DNA of 44,687 nucleotides from Anaerolineaceae bacterium (GCA_016124855.1 WGMX01000001.1:1-44687), one strand, 5' to 3'. Shown: positions 34,746 to 43,379, numbered from the stretch's first letter. Translations and numbers: made by a program. The notes: generated by a model from the sequence alone, not told the origin.

Positions 34746-36020
34746 TTATTGTGCCATTATACTTTGGTAAACCTCAGATGTCTCAGGGGACGGAAGCTTG
34801 CCTTCACGTTTCAAATCATCTGTCAGCCGCTGGTAATGAGCTGCAGCTTCACTCCGTCGTCCCAAAGCCACATAAAGTTTCATGACTTCTCTATGGATAT
34901 TTTCCCGCGTCGAATCTTCCGCAAGCACTCGTTGGAACAATCCTAGCGCATGTTCCGGTCGTTCTTCTTCCAGCCGAATACGCGCAACTTCTGATAACGC
35001 CTCTAAATAACCGGCCTTGAAGTCTGCTCGTCGATCCAAAATCCATTTATCAGTATGACCCTGAAGGAATGGCCCACGGTAAAGGTCAATCGCTCGCTGC
35101 CATGCCGCCAAACGTTCTTTACCTTCACCCGTTCGCCCATCCATGAGAGCCGTAGCGAAATCCATAATGTCATAATGGATTGCCATATCCGGGTTGACAC
35201 GGTAATACCCACCGTCGTGGACAAGCACGTCCATGTCCAGTGCCTTATGTAAACGCCGTTTAGTCACATGGAAAACATTAACCGCCTGATCCATATGTAA
35301 TTCGGGCCAGAAGGCTTGGCATATTTCTGACCTCGTAATAATCGGACGGTCTAAAGCGAAGAAAAACAGCAATCGGGGTAGGTGACCTTCCCAACTTTCA
35401 ATCGCGCTGCCGTTCATCAAAACATGCCCCGGCCCTAACGCAAACACTTCCAATTTATGCGTTCCGCCGGTTTCAACACGGTAAAAGTTATGTTTAATGA
35501 GGAGGTTATCTTCTAAAAGAACCGCGCGTTTCTGGGCAATCAATGAAACCCACGGCAACCGGGGCAGCGTCCGACTGTTGATAATAATCCGACAATTATG
35601 CGTTGGACTTGCTACCAGCTTTTCTACAAACATCTGAATATCATCGGCGCTGTCGCTGCGGTCATACTCATCCAAAATGAGATAAAAAGGCTCTTCGCTA
35701 ACCTCTGATAAATCGAGTGCGAACGTCTCAACTAAAGTGTTAAAGTCAGTAGCCTTGTTTGGGGGTAAGATATTTATGTGCCGTCCGAACGTTGGAAACT
35801 GATTCGCAAGATCATGGGTTAAACCAGCCAGCATCGATTTCAGATCAACGTCATCCGGCCCAAGTGCATAATAAAGCACCTGCCTGTCCAATGAATGTAG
35901 AAGTTTTGCGACTAATACTGATCGATATCGGCTTCGGGGATGTAAAAGAATTAAACGTGCAACTTGGGTTTGTTCTTGGAATGTCTGATAAGAAAGGTCA
36001 ATCAGGTTGTCGAGGTTCAT
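34746..36020 (-). CDS. Transcriptional regulator with degenerate NTPase-like, wHTH and BTAD domains
   Basis: A 424-residue cytoplasmic regulator. The N-terminus (about 1-185) resembles the ATPase of MalT/STAND regulators: LILDEYDRSDS fits Walker B, but the position expected for a P-loop reads LHPRSRYRSVLV with no GKT/GKS. Residues about 190-275 form an OmpR-like winged helix (VFALGPGHVLMNG, ITRSEICQAFWPE, VNVFHVTKRRLHKAL), and about 280-424 a bacterial transcriptional activation domain (DFATALMDG, RGPFLQGH, ALGLFQRVLAEDSTRENIHREVMKLYVALGRR). ATG 36020 is used; GTG 36029 lies within an inverted repeat. Target genes are unknown; the divergent membrane gene is one candidate. Confidence 0.8.
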   Translation of the reverse strand: MNLDNLIDLSYQTFQEQTQVARLILLHPRSRYRSVLVAKLLHSLDRQVLYYALGPDDVDLKSMLAGLTHDLANQFPTFGRHINILPPNKATDFNTLVETFALDLSEVSEEPFYLILDEYDRSDSADDIQMFVEKLVASPTHNCRIIINSRTLPRLPWVSLIAQKRAVLLEDNLLIKHNFYRVETGGTHKLEVFALGPGHVLMNGSAIESWEGHLPRLLFFFALDRPIITRSEICQAFWPELHMDQAVNVFHVTKRRLHKALDMDVLVHDGGYYRVNPDMAIHYDIMDFATALMDGRTGEGKERLAAWQRAIDLYRGPFLQGHTDKWILDRRADFKAGYLEALSEVARIRLEEERPEHALGLFQRVLAEDSTRENIHREVMKLYVALGRRSEAAAHYQRLTDDLKREGKLPSPETSEVYQSIMAQ

Positions 36021-36024
36021 AATT

Positions 36025-36043
36025 ATCACTTCACTTTAGTGAT
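36025..36043. promoter_or_regulatory. Inverted repeat upstream of the BTAD regulator
   Basis: ATCACT / AGTGAT with a seven-base spacer, ending five bases from the regulator's ATG. It could be an operator for autoregulation or a hairpin near the ribosome site; short, so chance is possible. Confidence 0.3.
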
Positions 36044-36140
36044 GATTCCATCCGTTGGATAGTAACAATTGTAACATAGTTTAATAGAGCTTGCTAATCC
36101 GAGCGTATAGGGTTCTTACAAATTATCAATTGGAGGAAAA

Positions 36141-36701
36141 ATGCAACGCCCACCACGGCCATTTGGCGTGACTTTAGCCATATTTGCCAGTCTCATCCTT
36201 TTCACATGTTTTCCTCTCATAGAGGTGGGATTGCTGCTGTCTGTACGTTTACATTTCGCTAACCTAACGTTTGCTGACGACGGAACGCAGCCGCTTGCAA
36301 TGGGTGCTGATTTTTTAGGAATTCCTGATAGTAAAATTTTCCTACAAACCCTTATCGCAATTGTTTTCCTAGTCATTGCAGTTATGGCGTGGCGTGGACG
36401 CCGAAAATATATGCGTTTTGTACTGATTGTGAGCTGTGCAGGATTAACGCTCTTCAACATTTTGAATATCGTGATTGGACAGCTAAGTCAACAGAATTTT
36501 GAGGCCGGAGCAAGTTCGCTTGACTCGGTGTTGAGTTCACTCTCATTAGGCCAATTTGCCGCCGGGGTTTTAGTCACCCTCTATGTAATTTGGTACTTAA
36601 ACCGGGGACCCGCGAGGGCATTCTATCGTGGATATTACTTGCCCATGCCTGTTGACACTGGCGTACCTGAAAGTGCCACACAGCCCACAACTACCATTTA
36701 A
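36141..36701 (+). CDS. Small hypothetical membrane protein
   Basis: I do not recognise this 186-residue protein. It has four predicted membrane segments (about 10-35, 67-83, 92-113 and 136-154), an extracytoplasmic or loop region of 35 residues between the first two, a basic RGRRKYMR loop between the second and third, and a hydrophilic Pro/Thr-rich tail. ATG at 36141 has a strong GGAGG seven bases upstream, so it is clearly expressed. Divergent from the BTAD regulator with 120 bp between starts. Confidence 0.7.
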   Translation: MQRPPRPFGVTLAIFASLILFTCFPLIEVGLLLSVRLHFANLTFADDGTQPLAMGADFLGIPDSKIFLQTLIAIVFLVIAVMAWRGRRKYMRFVLIVSCAGLTLFNILNIVIGQLSQQNFEAGASSLDSVLSSLSLGQFAAGVLVTLYVIWYLNRGPARAFYRGYYLPMPVDTGVPESATQPTTTI

Positions 36702-36736
36702 GTGCGCTAGACAACCTGAGTTTTTCATTCGAATAA

Positions 36737-36770
36737 ATGCCCAATCGAAATGACCAGAGCGATTGGGCAT
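36737..36770. terminator. Terminator-like hairpin between convergent genes
   Basis: Perfect 11-base stem ATGCCCAATCG / CGATTGGGCAT with a 12-base loop. On the minus strand TTTATTC follows, suiting the acyl-CoA synthetase transcript; the T-tract is short. Confidence 0.55.
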
Positions 36771-36783
36771 CAAGCATGAACTG

Positions 36784-38547
36784 TTACAACGTTTTTTCGC
36801 GATCTGCCATTTCCATTTGGATTAACTCACGTCGCAGCGTTTTCCCAACGGTAGTCTTCGGTAGTTCCTTGATAAAGCTGATTCGAGTAGGAACTTCATA
36901 TCTTGCTAATCGCTTTATGCAGTGGTCAATCAATTCCTTCTCGGTCGCGGATTGGTTAGGTCGCAGTACTACCCATGCTTTAAGCGCTTCCTGTCCACTC
37001 TTGTCTGCGTCAGGATGAGGGATAGCCGCAACACCTACTTCCATAACCGCTGGATGTTCACTCAAAACTTTTTCAATATTGTTGGGGTAAACATTAAACC
37101 CGCCGATGAGCGCCATATCCTTCTTGCGGTCAACGATATAAAAGTATCCATCGTCATCCATGCGACCAATGTCACCTGAGTAAACGAAGTTTTTACCGTC
37201 TTTGGGCCTAAGCACATTGGCCGTTTCCGTAGGCATTCCGTGATAGCCCACCATTACTTGCGGCCCTGCCATGATAATTTCGCCGATTTCACCCATTGGG
37301 ACTTCAGTGACACCGTCATCAAGGCTAACAATTCGAACATCCATATCCGGCAAAGGCAAGCCAATTGACCCAGTGCGATTTTCACCGATTATAGGGTTAC
37401 AATGACTGGCTGTCGGCGTTTCACTCATGCCATAGCCTTCACGCAGTTTACCCCCGGTGATGCGCTCGAATTCAAGTTTGGTTGAGGGTGGCAGTGGGGC
37501 AGAGCCACTGACACATGCTCGTATCGAGTGCAAATCTACCTTTCCAGCTTTTACATCTGGGTGGTTGTTAATCGCGTTATACAGCGCGGGAACACCTTGA
37601 AACAACGTGGGTTTGAACACATTGATATTATCGAGTACGTCGCCAATATCACGGGCATTAGGGACGAGAACGATTTCGGCGCCGACCCCTACCGCAAAGT
37701 TAAGCACGGCAACCATTCCAAACGCATGAAATAATGGGATTGCCCCTAAAAACTTGTCGGGCTTCTGTGTGTTGCCTCCGCCAGATAACCACGCGCGCAT
37801 CTGAAGTGTGTTAGCCACTAGCGCTCGATGTGTCGCCATCACTGCTTTTGATACACCTGTAGTACCACCCGTATACTGGAAAAGTGCCAAGTCTTTACTT
37901 GGTGTAATCGTCACATTGGCTTTTTTGCCCGCGTATTTGGTCAGTACATCTTGAAGCCATACATCGCCGTTTTGCAAACTTTCAATCCGGTGTCCTTCTT
38001 TTTTCTCTTTGGCTAATGTAAAAAGAAATTTGGCTGCCCCGGGCAAATATTCTTTAACATTGGTGACAATCACCGTTTTGACTTTTGTCTTCGCCTGAAT
38101 TTGTTTGATGGTGTTATAAAACAGACTCATCGTGATGACAATGGGTGCGTCGCAGTCATTGATTTGGAACTGCATTTTGTCGGCTGGATAAGTTGGGTTT
38201 GTGGCGGCGACCACACCACCAGCTTTAAGTACGCCATAGTAACTGATGACAAAGGCGGCAATGTTGGGCATTACCAGCGCAACACGGTCGCCTTTCTTTA
38301 AACCCATATCAACCAGTCCAGCAGCCAACGCGTCCGAATACTGGTCAAGTTCTTGGTAACTTACTGAACTACTCACACGCCCAAGCAGTGGAAGGTGAGC
38401 GCTGCTAATTAGAGCCGGGTTATTCGGGGAGTTTTTAGAGGCTTCTTGAAGAAAACTCTGAACACTAACATCCGGGTATGGTTCCAAACTTACAGGGACA
38501 CCGGGGTCATAATTTTTTGTCCAAGGACGATCAGCATATGTAACCAT
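36784..38547 (-). CDS. fadD: Long-chain acyl-CoA synthetase (FadD-like)
   Basis: AMP-forming ligase of 587 residues that activates fatty acids to acyl-CoA. Motifs in order: P-loop FQYTGGTTGVSKAVMATH (about 227-244), REGYGMSETPTASHCNP, YSGDIGRMDDDGYFYIVDRKKD and the C-terminal PKTTVGKTLRREL with the catalytic Lys. Length and motif wording fit FadD more than 4-coumarate ligase, but chain length is not provable. ATG at 38547 has GGAG upstream. The thioesterase gene upstream on the same strand (80-bp gap) may belong to the same lipid function. Confidence 0.88.
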   Translation of the reverse strand: MVTYADRPWTKNYDPGVPVSLEPYPDVSVQSFLQEASKNSPNNPALISSAHLPLLGRVSSSVSYQELDQYSDALAAGLVDMGLKKGDRVALVMPNIAAFVISYYGVLKAGGVVAATNPTYPADKMQFQINDCDAPIVITMSLFYNTIKQIQAKTKVKTVIVTNVKEYLPGAAKFLFTLAKEKKEGHRIESLQNGDVWLQDVLTKYAGKKANVTITPSKDLALFQYTGGTTGVSKAVMATHRALVANTLQMRAWLSGGGNTQKPDKFLGAIPLFHAFGMVAVLNFAVGVGAEIVLVPNARDIGDVLDNINVFKPTLFQGVPALYNAINNHPDVKAGKVDLHSIRACVSGSAPLPPSTKLEFERITGGKLREGYGMSETPTASHCNPIIGENRTGSIGLPLPDMDVRIVSLDDGVTEVPMGEIGEIIMAGPQVMVGYHGMPTETANVLRPKDGKNFVYSGDIGRMDDDGYFYIVDRKKDMALIGGFNVYPNNIEKVLSEHPAVMEVGVAAIPHPDADKSGQEALKAWVVLRPNQSATEKELIDHCIKRLARYEVPTRISFIKELPKTTVGKTLRRELIQMEMADREKTL

Positions 38548-38627
38548 ATTTTGTGCTCCAAATACTTTTTAGTAAATCTAATCTTTATTGATGCCAAGTA
38601 TAATCATCCCTTGTAACCTGTCAAAGG

Positions 38628-39041
38628 TTATGTCGTTCCCCATGCCCGCCATTCATCCGGTAAGCGTGTGACTTGCCCGCTATGGGTGATGCAGATGTGC
38701 TTGCTTGATCCTACAACCAATATACCGCGCGTGTTCGCGTCAAGAATCTCGTAAGCAAATGTTAGCCCACGACTTTTCATGTCATCAATCCAACAGCAAA
38801 CAGTAATTTGTTGTCCGTAACGTGCCGGTTTGATATAGCGTGCATTGATTTCGGATACAGTAAGATAATGCCCGCTCCGCTCAAAGCTTGCGTAATCACT
38901 GCCCCGTTGTCGGGCATAATTGCTGCGACCTTCCTCAAAATAAATGATGTAACTGGCATGATGGATAATGCCCATCGCGTCGGTTTCGGCATAGCGTACG
39001 TATAAAGTTGTTTCAGCAACTACTCGATCTGTCGGGGGCAA
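38628..39041 (-). CDS. Hotdog-fold acyl-CoA thioesterase (YbgC/4HBT family)
   Basis: A 137-residue thioesterase. VRYAETDAMGIIHHASYIIYFEEGR is the family signature with the catalytic Asp and the HHASY substrate loop; INARYIKPARYG and the ILVVGSSKHICI strand complete the fold. I use the TTG at 39041: GGAG lies seven bases upstream, the length matches the family, and the ATG at 39149 would place 36 unrelated residues ahead of the domain and across the divergent promoter. It hydrolyses an acyl-CoA of unknown chain length. Confidence 0.85.
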   Translation of the reverse strand: MPPTDRVVAETTLYVRYAETDAMGIIHHASYIIYFEEGRSNYARQRGSDYASFERSGHYLTVSEINARYIKPARYGQQITVCCWIDDMKSRGLTFAYEILDANTRGILVVGSSKHICITHSGQVTRLPDEWRAWGTT

Positions 39042-39136
39042 AGTAATTCTCCAATTATCTACATTTGAGGACTGGAGGATAACAGACGGACTACGACATG
39101 CCAAATAGGAAATTGTGGGAGCAAATGTAACGGTTG

Positions 39137-39145
39137 TGTTATAAT
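39137..39145 (+). promoter_or_regulatory. Extended -10 promoter of the coiled-coil gene
   Basis: TGTTATAAT, a perfect extended -10, without a good -35. The start would be near 39152, so the transcript begins with a seven-base stem GGTTAAA / TTTAACC (39151-39157 and 39172-39178), just before the GGAGGAT ribosome site. Confidence 0.6.
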
Positions 39146-39191
39146 CCATAGGTTAAACAAGTGAGTTGATTTTTAACCGGAGGATGCGGAT

Positions 39192-40430
39192 ATGGACATT
39201 AACCAAGCCGCACGGATGATTGAATGGCTGGATGAAGAACGTCGGCGGGATAAGGCGAATATTTCTACCCTAGAAGAACGACTGGCACAGCAGCAAGATA
39301 CCATAACAATGCTTTCCAAGCGCATCAATAGCATGGAATCCGACCAGACAGTCATACGTACTCAAATCACGCCATCAGGTCGTGAAGCTGATCTCATTGA
39401 ACAGGTTCGCAAAGAAGTTCTACAGCTTATTGAAAATATTGAAGCTAAGCGATTAACTGCCGAACGCGAAGCAGATCGTCGGGCTGATCTGGCACGTGAG
39501 AATGCTATGCGACCAGTTCGTGAACTGACTGAAAAACTGGACAAGTTAGAACGCCAGACGAGTACGCTGCCGGGATATGAAGTTGAGCGTGAACGTGTTT
39601 CTGATACTGTCGCGGCGCTGCAGCAACGTGTTGATGATTTGTTCAAGAAAGTTGAAGAGCCTGATCGTCGTCTTGCATTCTTGGAAGAACAACGCAGGCA
39701 AGATAGCCGCCGTGTTTCTGAAGTGCAATCCGAAGTGCCCGAAATTCAAAAGCAAGTTGACGGTGTTCGACCAAAATTGACCTTATTGGAAGACCTGACA
39801 CTGCGTATAGAGCGTCGTGTGCAGGATGTTCAAAATAGCGAGCGCGAACGACGTGAACAAATTCAACAGTTTATAGACCAACAAACGCTCCAAATCCAGC
39901 AGCGGGATCAACAAATTGCCGAACTCGTGAAGCGTTTTGGTGAACAAGATAGCCAGATGCAGCGTAACATTGAGCGCTTCGAAACATGGCAAGAAGCATA
40001 CCGGAATATGAAAAAAATCGTTGACGATTTTGAACGAATTGGTGACCGTTTAGAACGTCGTATTAACGAAGTCGCCGAAATGCAGCGCCTGAGTGAAGAA
40101 CGTTTTCGGCAGGAATGGAACGATTGGACCGCTGATGATCAAAAGCGATGGAAGCAGTTCACGATTTCCAATGATGAAGTTTGGCGCAGCCACGACAAAG
40201 AATTTGATCGTTTTGTTGCCAAGATGACTGAAATTGAAGCGATGTTCCCACCCATGCAAGATAGTCTTGGACGTATCTGGGCGTTGGAACGTGAACGGGC
40301 GCAGCTTTATCGTGACCGTTACCAATCTTTACTTCTAGAATTTGATACCGGTTCTAAAACAACCACCGTCAAACTTCCAGCCGTTCCCTCAACCAATGGA
40401 AATAATACCAACGGCAATGGAAATACATAG
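39192..40430 (+). CDS. Long coiled-coil protein of unknown function
   Basis: A 412-residue, highly charged, almost cysteine-free protein that I do not recognise. Residues about 1-60, 75-160 and 160-325 show heptad patterns rich in Glu, Arg, Gln and Leu (ERLAQQQDTITMLSKRIN, KVEEPDRRLAFLEEQRRQDSRR, QQTLQIQQRDQQIAELVKRF), predicting extended coiled coils. A more tryptophan-rich stretch (EWNDWTADDQKRWKQF) follows near 310-330, and the tail is an Asn/Gly/Thr-rich disordered end. No signal peptide or membrane helix. Strong extended -10 promoter and GGAGG ribosome site suggest real expression; a structural or scaffold role is inference. Convergent with murA, 9 bp between stops. Confidence 0.75.
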   Translation: MDINQAARMIEWLDEERRRDKANISTLEERLAQQQDTITMLSKRINSMESDQTVIRTQITPSGREADLIEQVRKEVLQLIENIEAKRLTAEREADRRADLARENAMRPVRELTEKLDKLERQTSTLPGYEVERERVSDTVAALQQRVDDLFKKVEEPDRRLAFLEEQRRQDSRRVSEVQSEVPEIQKQVDGVRPKLTLLEDLTLRIERRVQDVQNSERERREQIQQFIDQQTLQIQQRDQQIAELVKRFGEQDSQMQRNIERFETWQEAYRNMKKIVDDFERIGDRLERRINEVAEMQRLSEERFRQEWNDWTADDQKRWKQFTISNDEVWRSHDKEFDRFVAKMTEIEAMFPPMQDSLGRIWALERERAQLYRDRYQSLLLEFDTGSKTTTVKLPAVPSTNGNNTNGNGNT

Positions 40431-40439
40431 TCGGGTAAT

Positions 40440-41774
40440 TTAGTGTTCAGCAAGGGGCGCTTCATGGGTTTCATCGATGCCGGGTTGTTCATCTTCAACT
40501 CGATTGATGTCAGCACCTAGCGCCTTTAATTTTTCCTCAACGCGTTCGTAACCCCGATCAATCTGGCGAATATTAAAAATGCGCGTTTGGCCTTTTGCGC
40601 CGAGTGCAGCGAGCAGTATGGCCATGCCAGCCCGAATATCAGGGCTGGTGATGTAGGATTGACCCTGTAATGTGGTTGGCCCTTGAACTAAAACCCGATG
40701 CGGGTCACACAAAGTAATGCGCGCGCCCATTCGAACTAACTTATCGGTGAAAAAGAATCGGCTTTCATACATCCAATCATGGAATAGTACGGCTCCGGCA
40801 CATTGGGTTGCGATTACGAGGGCAATGCTCATCAAATCCGGTGGGAAAGCGGGCCAAGGTTGGGCTTTGATGATGGGCAGTCGGTTGCCTAAATCGGGAA
40901 CAATACTGAGTGTTTGTGCGGCAGGTACAACAATATCTTCGCCTTGAGTATCCCACTGGACGCCTAAGCGACCAAAGGTAAGAGCAATCATTTCAAGATG
41001 CTGGGGATCGGCGTCCGTAATGCGGATTTCTCCGCCCGTGACAATGGCTGCGCCGATAAAACTGCCAACTTCCATGTAGTCAGCCCCTATGCGGGCTTCA
41101 CCTCCATGTAACCGTTCTACGCCGGTAATGATGAGTTGGTTTGTGCCAGCGCCTTGGATTTGAGCACCTAAAGTGTTTAACATTTGGCAAAGGTCTTGAA
41201 TATGAGGTTCGCAGGCAACATTGCGAAGGACTGTGACGCCTTTCGCTAGCACAGCCGCCATGAGCGCATTCTCCGTAGCAGTAACACTGGCTTCGTTGAG
41301 AAGAATATTGGTGCCCACCAGCCCCTCAGTTTCCATCACGAGTAAGGCTTTTTGGAGGGTGATATTTGCGCCGAGCTTTTGGAGCGCGACGGCGTGGGTA
41401 TCCAGACGACGTTCGCCGATACTATCTCCACCGGGAATCGGTAAGCGAATGCGTCTCATACGCGCTAACATGGGGCCGGCGAATACGATACTCGCACGAA
41501 TCTTGCTGGCAAGGGTAGGGTCTACGTCCGTGGTTGAGATGTTTTGAGCATGAATTCTTACAGATGAGCTATCTACCCACGTCACATCTGCCCCAAGCTG
41601 GCGCATAATATCGAGCGTAGTGAGTACATCACCGATTTTGGGCATGTTGCGCAGAATGACAGGTTCTTCAGTGAGCAAACAGGCAGGGATCATTTTGATG
41701 GCAGCATTTTTGTTACCTCCCGCTTTAATTGTGCCGGAAAGTGGTTTTCCACCTTGGATTACAAATTGCTCCAT
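40440..41774 (-). CDS. murA: UDP-N-acetylglucosamine 1-carboxyvinyltransferase
   Basis: First committed step of peptidoglycan synthesis: transfers enolpyruvate from PEP to UDP-GlcNAc. 444 residues with two EPSP-synthase-like halves. NKNAA with Lys22 binds PEP; the catalytic Asp lies in FPPDLM; DIRAGMALL and RGYERVEEKLKALGADI are typical. The loop residue that is Cys115 in E. coli is Asp117 here (PGGDSIGERRLDTH), the natural Cys-to-Asp change known from fosfomycin-insensitive MurA enzymes. ATG at 41774 follows AGGGA. Divergent from the his operon leader. Confidence 0.92.
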   Translation of the reverse strand: MEQFVIQGGKPLSGTIKAGGNKNAAIKMIPACLLTEEPVILRNMPKIGDVLTTLDIMRQLGADVTWVDSSSVRIHAQNISTTDVDPTLASKIRASIVFAGPMLARMRRIRLPIPGGDSIGERRLDTHAVALQKLGANITLQKALLVMETEGLVGTNILLNEASVTATENALMAAVLAKGVTVLRNVACEPHIQDLCQMLNTLGAQIQGAGTNQLIITGVERLHGGEARIGADYMEVGSFIGAAIVTGGEIRITDADPQHLEMIALTFGRLGVQWDTQGEDIVVPAAQTLSIVPDLGNRLPIIKAQPWPAFPPDLMSIALVIATQCAGAVLFHDWMYESRFFFTDKLVRMGARITLCDPHRVLVQGPTTLQGQSYITSPDIRAGMAILLAALGAKGQTRIFNIRQIDRGYERVEEKLKALGADINRVEDEQPGIDETHEAPLAEH

Positions 41775-41841
41775 AAATATGTCCCTATCTACAAAGTGTG
41801 TTCACGAACAACGACGGCTTATTGTAGCGTTTGTAGGTGCG

Positions 41842-41870
41842 TTGACAACCCTATCGTCAATCGCTATACT
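41842..41870 (+). promoter_or_regulatory. Promoter of the his operon
   Basis: Perfect TTGACA (-35), a 17-base spacer and TATACT (-10). Transcription should start near 41877, five bases before the leader-peptide ribosome site. Confidence 0.85.
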
Positions 41871-41897
41871 ATCCTCAATCCAAGGAGAAATTGCTTA

Positions 41898-41960
41898 ATG
41901 GTTTGTTTGCACCATCATCTGAATGTTCATAGTAAACCTTTGGTGTTGGTTCACAAATAA
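41898..41960 (+). CDS. hisL: His operon leader peptide
   Basis: A 20-codon reading frame with AAGGAG ten bases upstream. The peptide begins MVCLHHHLNVH and ends VHK: five His in 20 residues, codons CAC-CAT-CAT at 41910-41918, CAT at 41928 and CAC at 41952. It lies between a consensus promoter and a terminator in front of hisH. Its translation, not its product, is the expected sensor of charged tRNA-His. It is not similar in sequence to the enterobacterial HisL but has the same logic. Confidence 0.8.
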   Translation: MVCLHHHLNVHSKPLVLVHK

Positions 41961-42014
41961 ACCGTCGCTTTCGTTTGATTTTTGAAGTCCCCGCACCTTG
42001 CGGGGATTTTTATT
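41909..42014 (+). promoter_or_regulatory. His attenuator: alternative RNA pairings and terminator
   Basis: Segment 1 GCACCA (41909-41914, within the His codons) can pair with segment 2 TGGTGT (41941-41946). Segment 2 GGTGTTGG (41942-41949) can instead pair with segment 3 CCCGCACC (41990-41997, one mismatch). Segment 3 TCCCCGC (41988-41994) forms the terminator with GCGGGGA (42000-42006), followed by TTTTATTTTAT. A ribosome stalled on the His codons would hide segment 1 and favour the 2:3 antiterminator. Confidence 0.75.
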
Positions 42015-42036
42015 TTATCTAGGGAGGGGATGGGCG

Positions 42037-42651
42037 ATGCTGGCAGTTGTAGATTATGGGGCAGGGAACTTGGGGAGTGTCTTACATGCACTAAATTATC
42101 TACGCGCAGAAAATATGCGTGTTGTCCAAGATGGGCGCGATTTGAAAGGTGCAGACAAGATCATCCTGCCGGGGGTTGGGGCATTTGGAGCTGGAATGGG
42201 CGAACTCGCCAAGCGGGATTTGATCCAACCACTCAAAGAGGCGGCAGCTTTGGGCATTCCTTTACTGGGGGTTTGTGTAGGAATGCAATTCCTGTTTGAT
42301 ACCAGCGATGAAATGGGCGAATTTGAAGGACTCGGAATTATCCCCGGTTACGTCACGCGCTTTCCTAAGATAGCTGGTCTTAAAGTGCCTCACATGGGTT
42401 GGAATCAGGTGCGACAGTGCCGCGCATGTGAGCTGTTAGACGGTTTAACTCCGGACAGCTACGGGTATTTCGTCCATAGTTATTACTGCACTCCGAAGCG
42501 ACCTGAGGATGTCGTGGCTGAAGTTGATTATGGAATCCCCTTCACTGCGATTGTTCAGCATGAAAATGTCTACGGTGTTCAGTTCCACCCTGAAAAGAGC
42601 CAGACGATGGGTTTACAAATTTACAGCAATTTCCTGAAGGTGAGCGCATGA
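42037..42651 (+). CDS. hisH: Imidazole glycerol phosphate synthase, glutaminase subunit
   Basis: Releases ammonia from glutamine and channels it to HisF. 204 residues of the class I amidotransferase fold; catalytic Cys80 in GVCVGMQFLF, with His184 and Glu186 in FHPEKS. N-terminus VVDYGAGNLGS is family-typical. ATG 42037 is chosen for AGGGAGGGG upstream; the longer frame from 41998 runs through the attenuator terminator. First structural gene of hisHAFI; its stop overlaps hisA (ATGA). Confidence 0.96.
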   Translation: MLAVVDYGAGNLGSVLHALNYLRAENMRVVQDGRDLKGADKIILPGVGAFGAGMGELAKRDLIQPLKEAAALGIPLLGVCVGMQFLFDTSDEMGEFEGLGIIPGYVTRFPKIAGLKVPHMGWNQVRQCRACELLDGLTPDSYGYFVHSYYCTPKRPEDVVAEVDYGIPFTAIVQHENVYGVQFHPEKSQTMGLQIYSNFLKVSA

Positions 42652-43379
42652 TTATTTATCCGGCGATCGATTTGCGTGGTGGCAAGGTAGTACGCCTAAA
42701 AGAGGGAGATCCAAACCAGCAGAAGGTGTTTAGTGACGATCCTATCGCAACCGCTCAACAATGGTTGGCACAGGGTGCGCAATGGATACATATCGTTAAT
42801 TTGGACGGAACATTTGCGACGCTCAATGACAATGCGCGTATTTTGGAAGCAGTAGCCAAGTTCGACGTGAAGGTACAGTTTGGTGGTGGTTTACGCACGA
42901 TGAACGATATTGAACGGGCGATTGAGCAGGGAGCAAGCCGCGTGATTATTGGGACGGCAGCTATTGAGCAGCCGGAATTGGTGAGCCAAGCTATCGAGCG
43001 TTGGGGGAGCGAATGTGTGGCGGTTGGTTTAGACGCGCGGGATGGAAAAGTGGCAACACACGGCTGGCAAACTAAATCTAAAGTTACACCATTGGAATTG
43101 GGCAAACAGATGGTCGAACGCGGTGTCATTCATGCACTTTATACCGATGTAAACCGTGATGGTTTATTGCAGGGCGTAAATGTCGATGCCACCGCGATGC
43201 TGGCACAGGAAACTGGAATGCAGGTGATTGCGTCGGGTGGGGTAGGGAGCTTGGACGACATCAAACGCCTGAAAGCGACAGGGGCGGTAGCTGGAGCCGT
43301 AATTGGGATGGCGTTGTACGATGGGCGTTTCGGATTAGCGGATGCGTTGGTGTTGGCGGAGGGCAAAGATGTTAGCTAA
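42648..43379 (+). CDS. hisA: ProFAR isomerase
   Basis: Phosphoribosyl-formimino-AICAR-phosphate isomerase, a TIM-barrel enzyme of 243 residues in histidine synthesis. Catalytic Asp8 lies in [12 protein letters not shown], the second acidic residue in YTDVNRDG; phosphate loops FGGGLR and ASGGVGS are intact. Overlaps hisH by four bases and hisF by eleven. Confidence 0.96.
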   Translation: MIIYPAIDLRGGKVVRLKEGDPNQQKVFSDDPIATAQQWLAQGAQWIHIVNLDGTFATLNDNARILEAVAKFDVKVQFGGGLRTMNDIERAIEQGASRVIIGTAAIEQPELVSQAIERWGSECVAVGLDARDGKVATHGWQTKSKVTPLELGKQMVERGVIHALYTDVNRDGLLQGVNVDATAMLAQETGMQVIASGGVGSLDDIKRLKATGAVAGAVIGMALYDGRFGLADALVLAEGKDVS

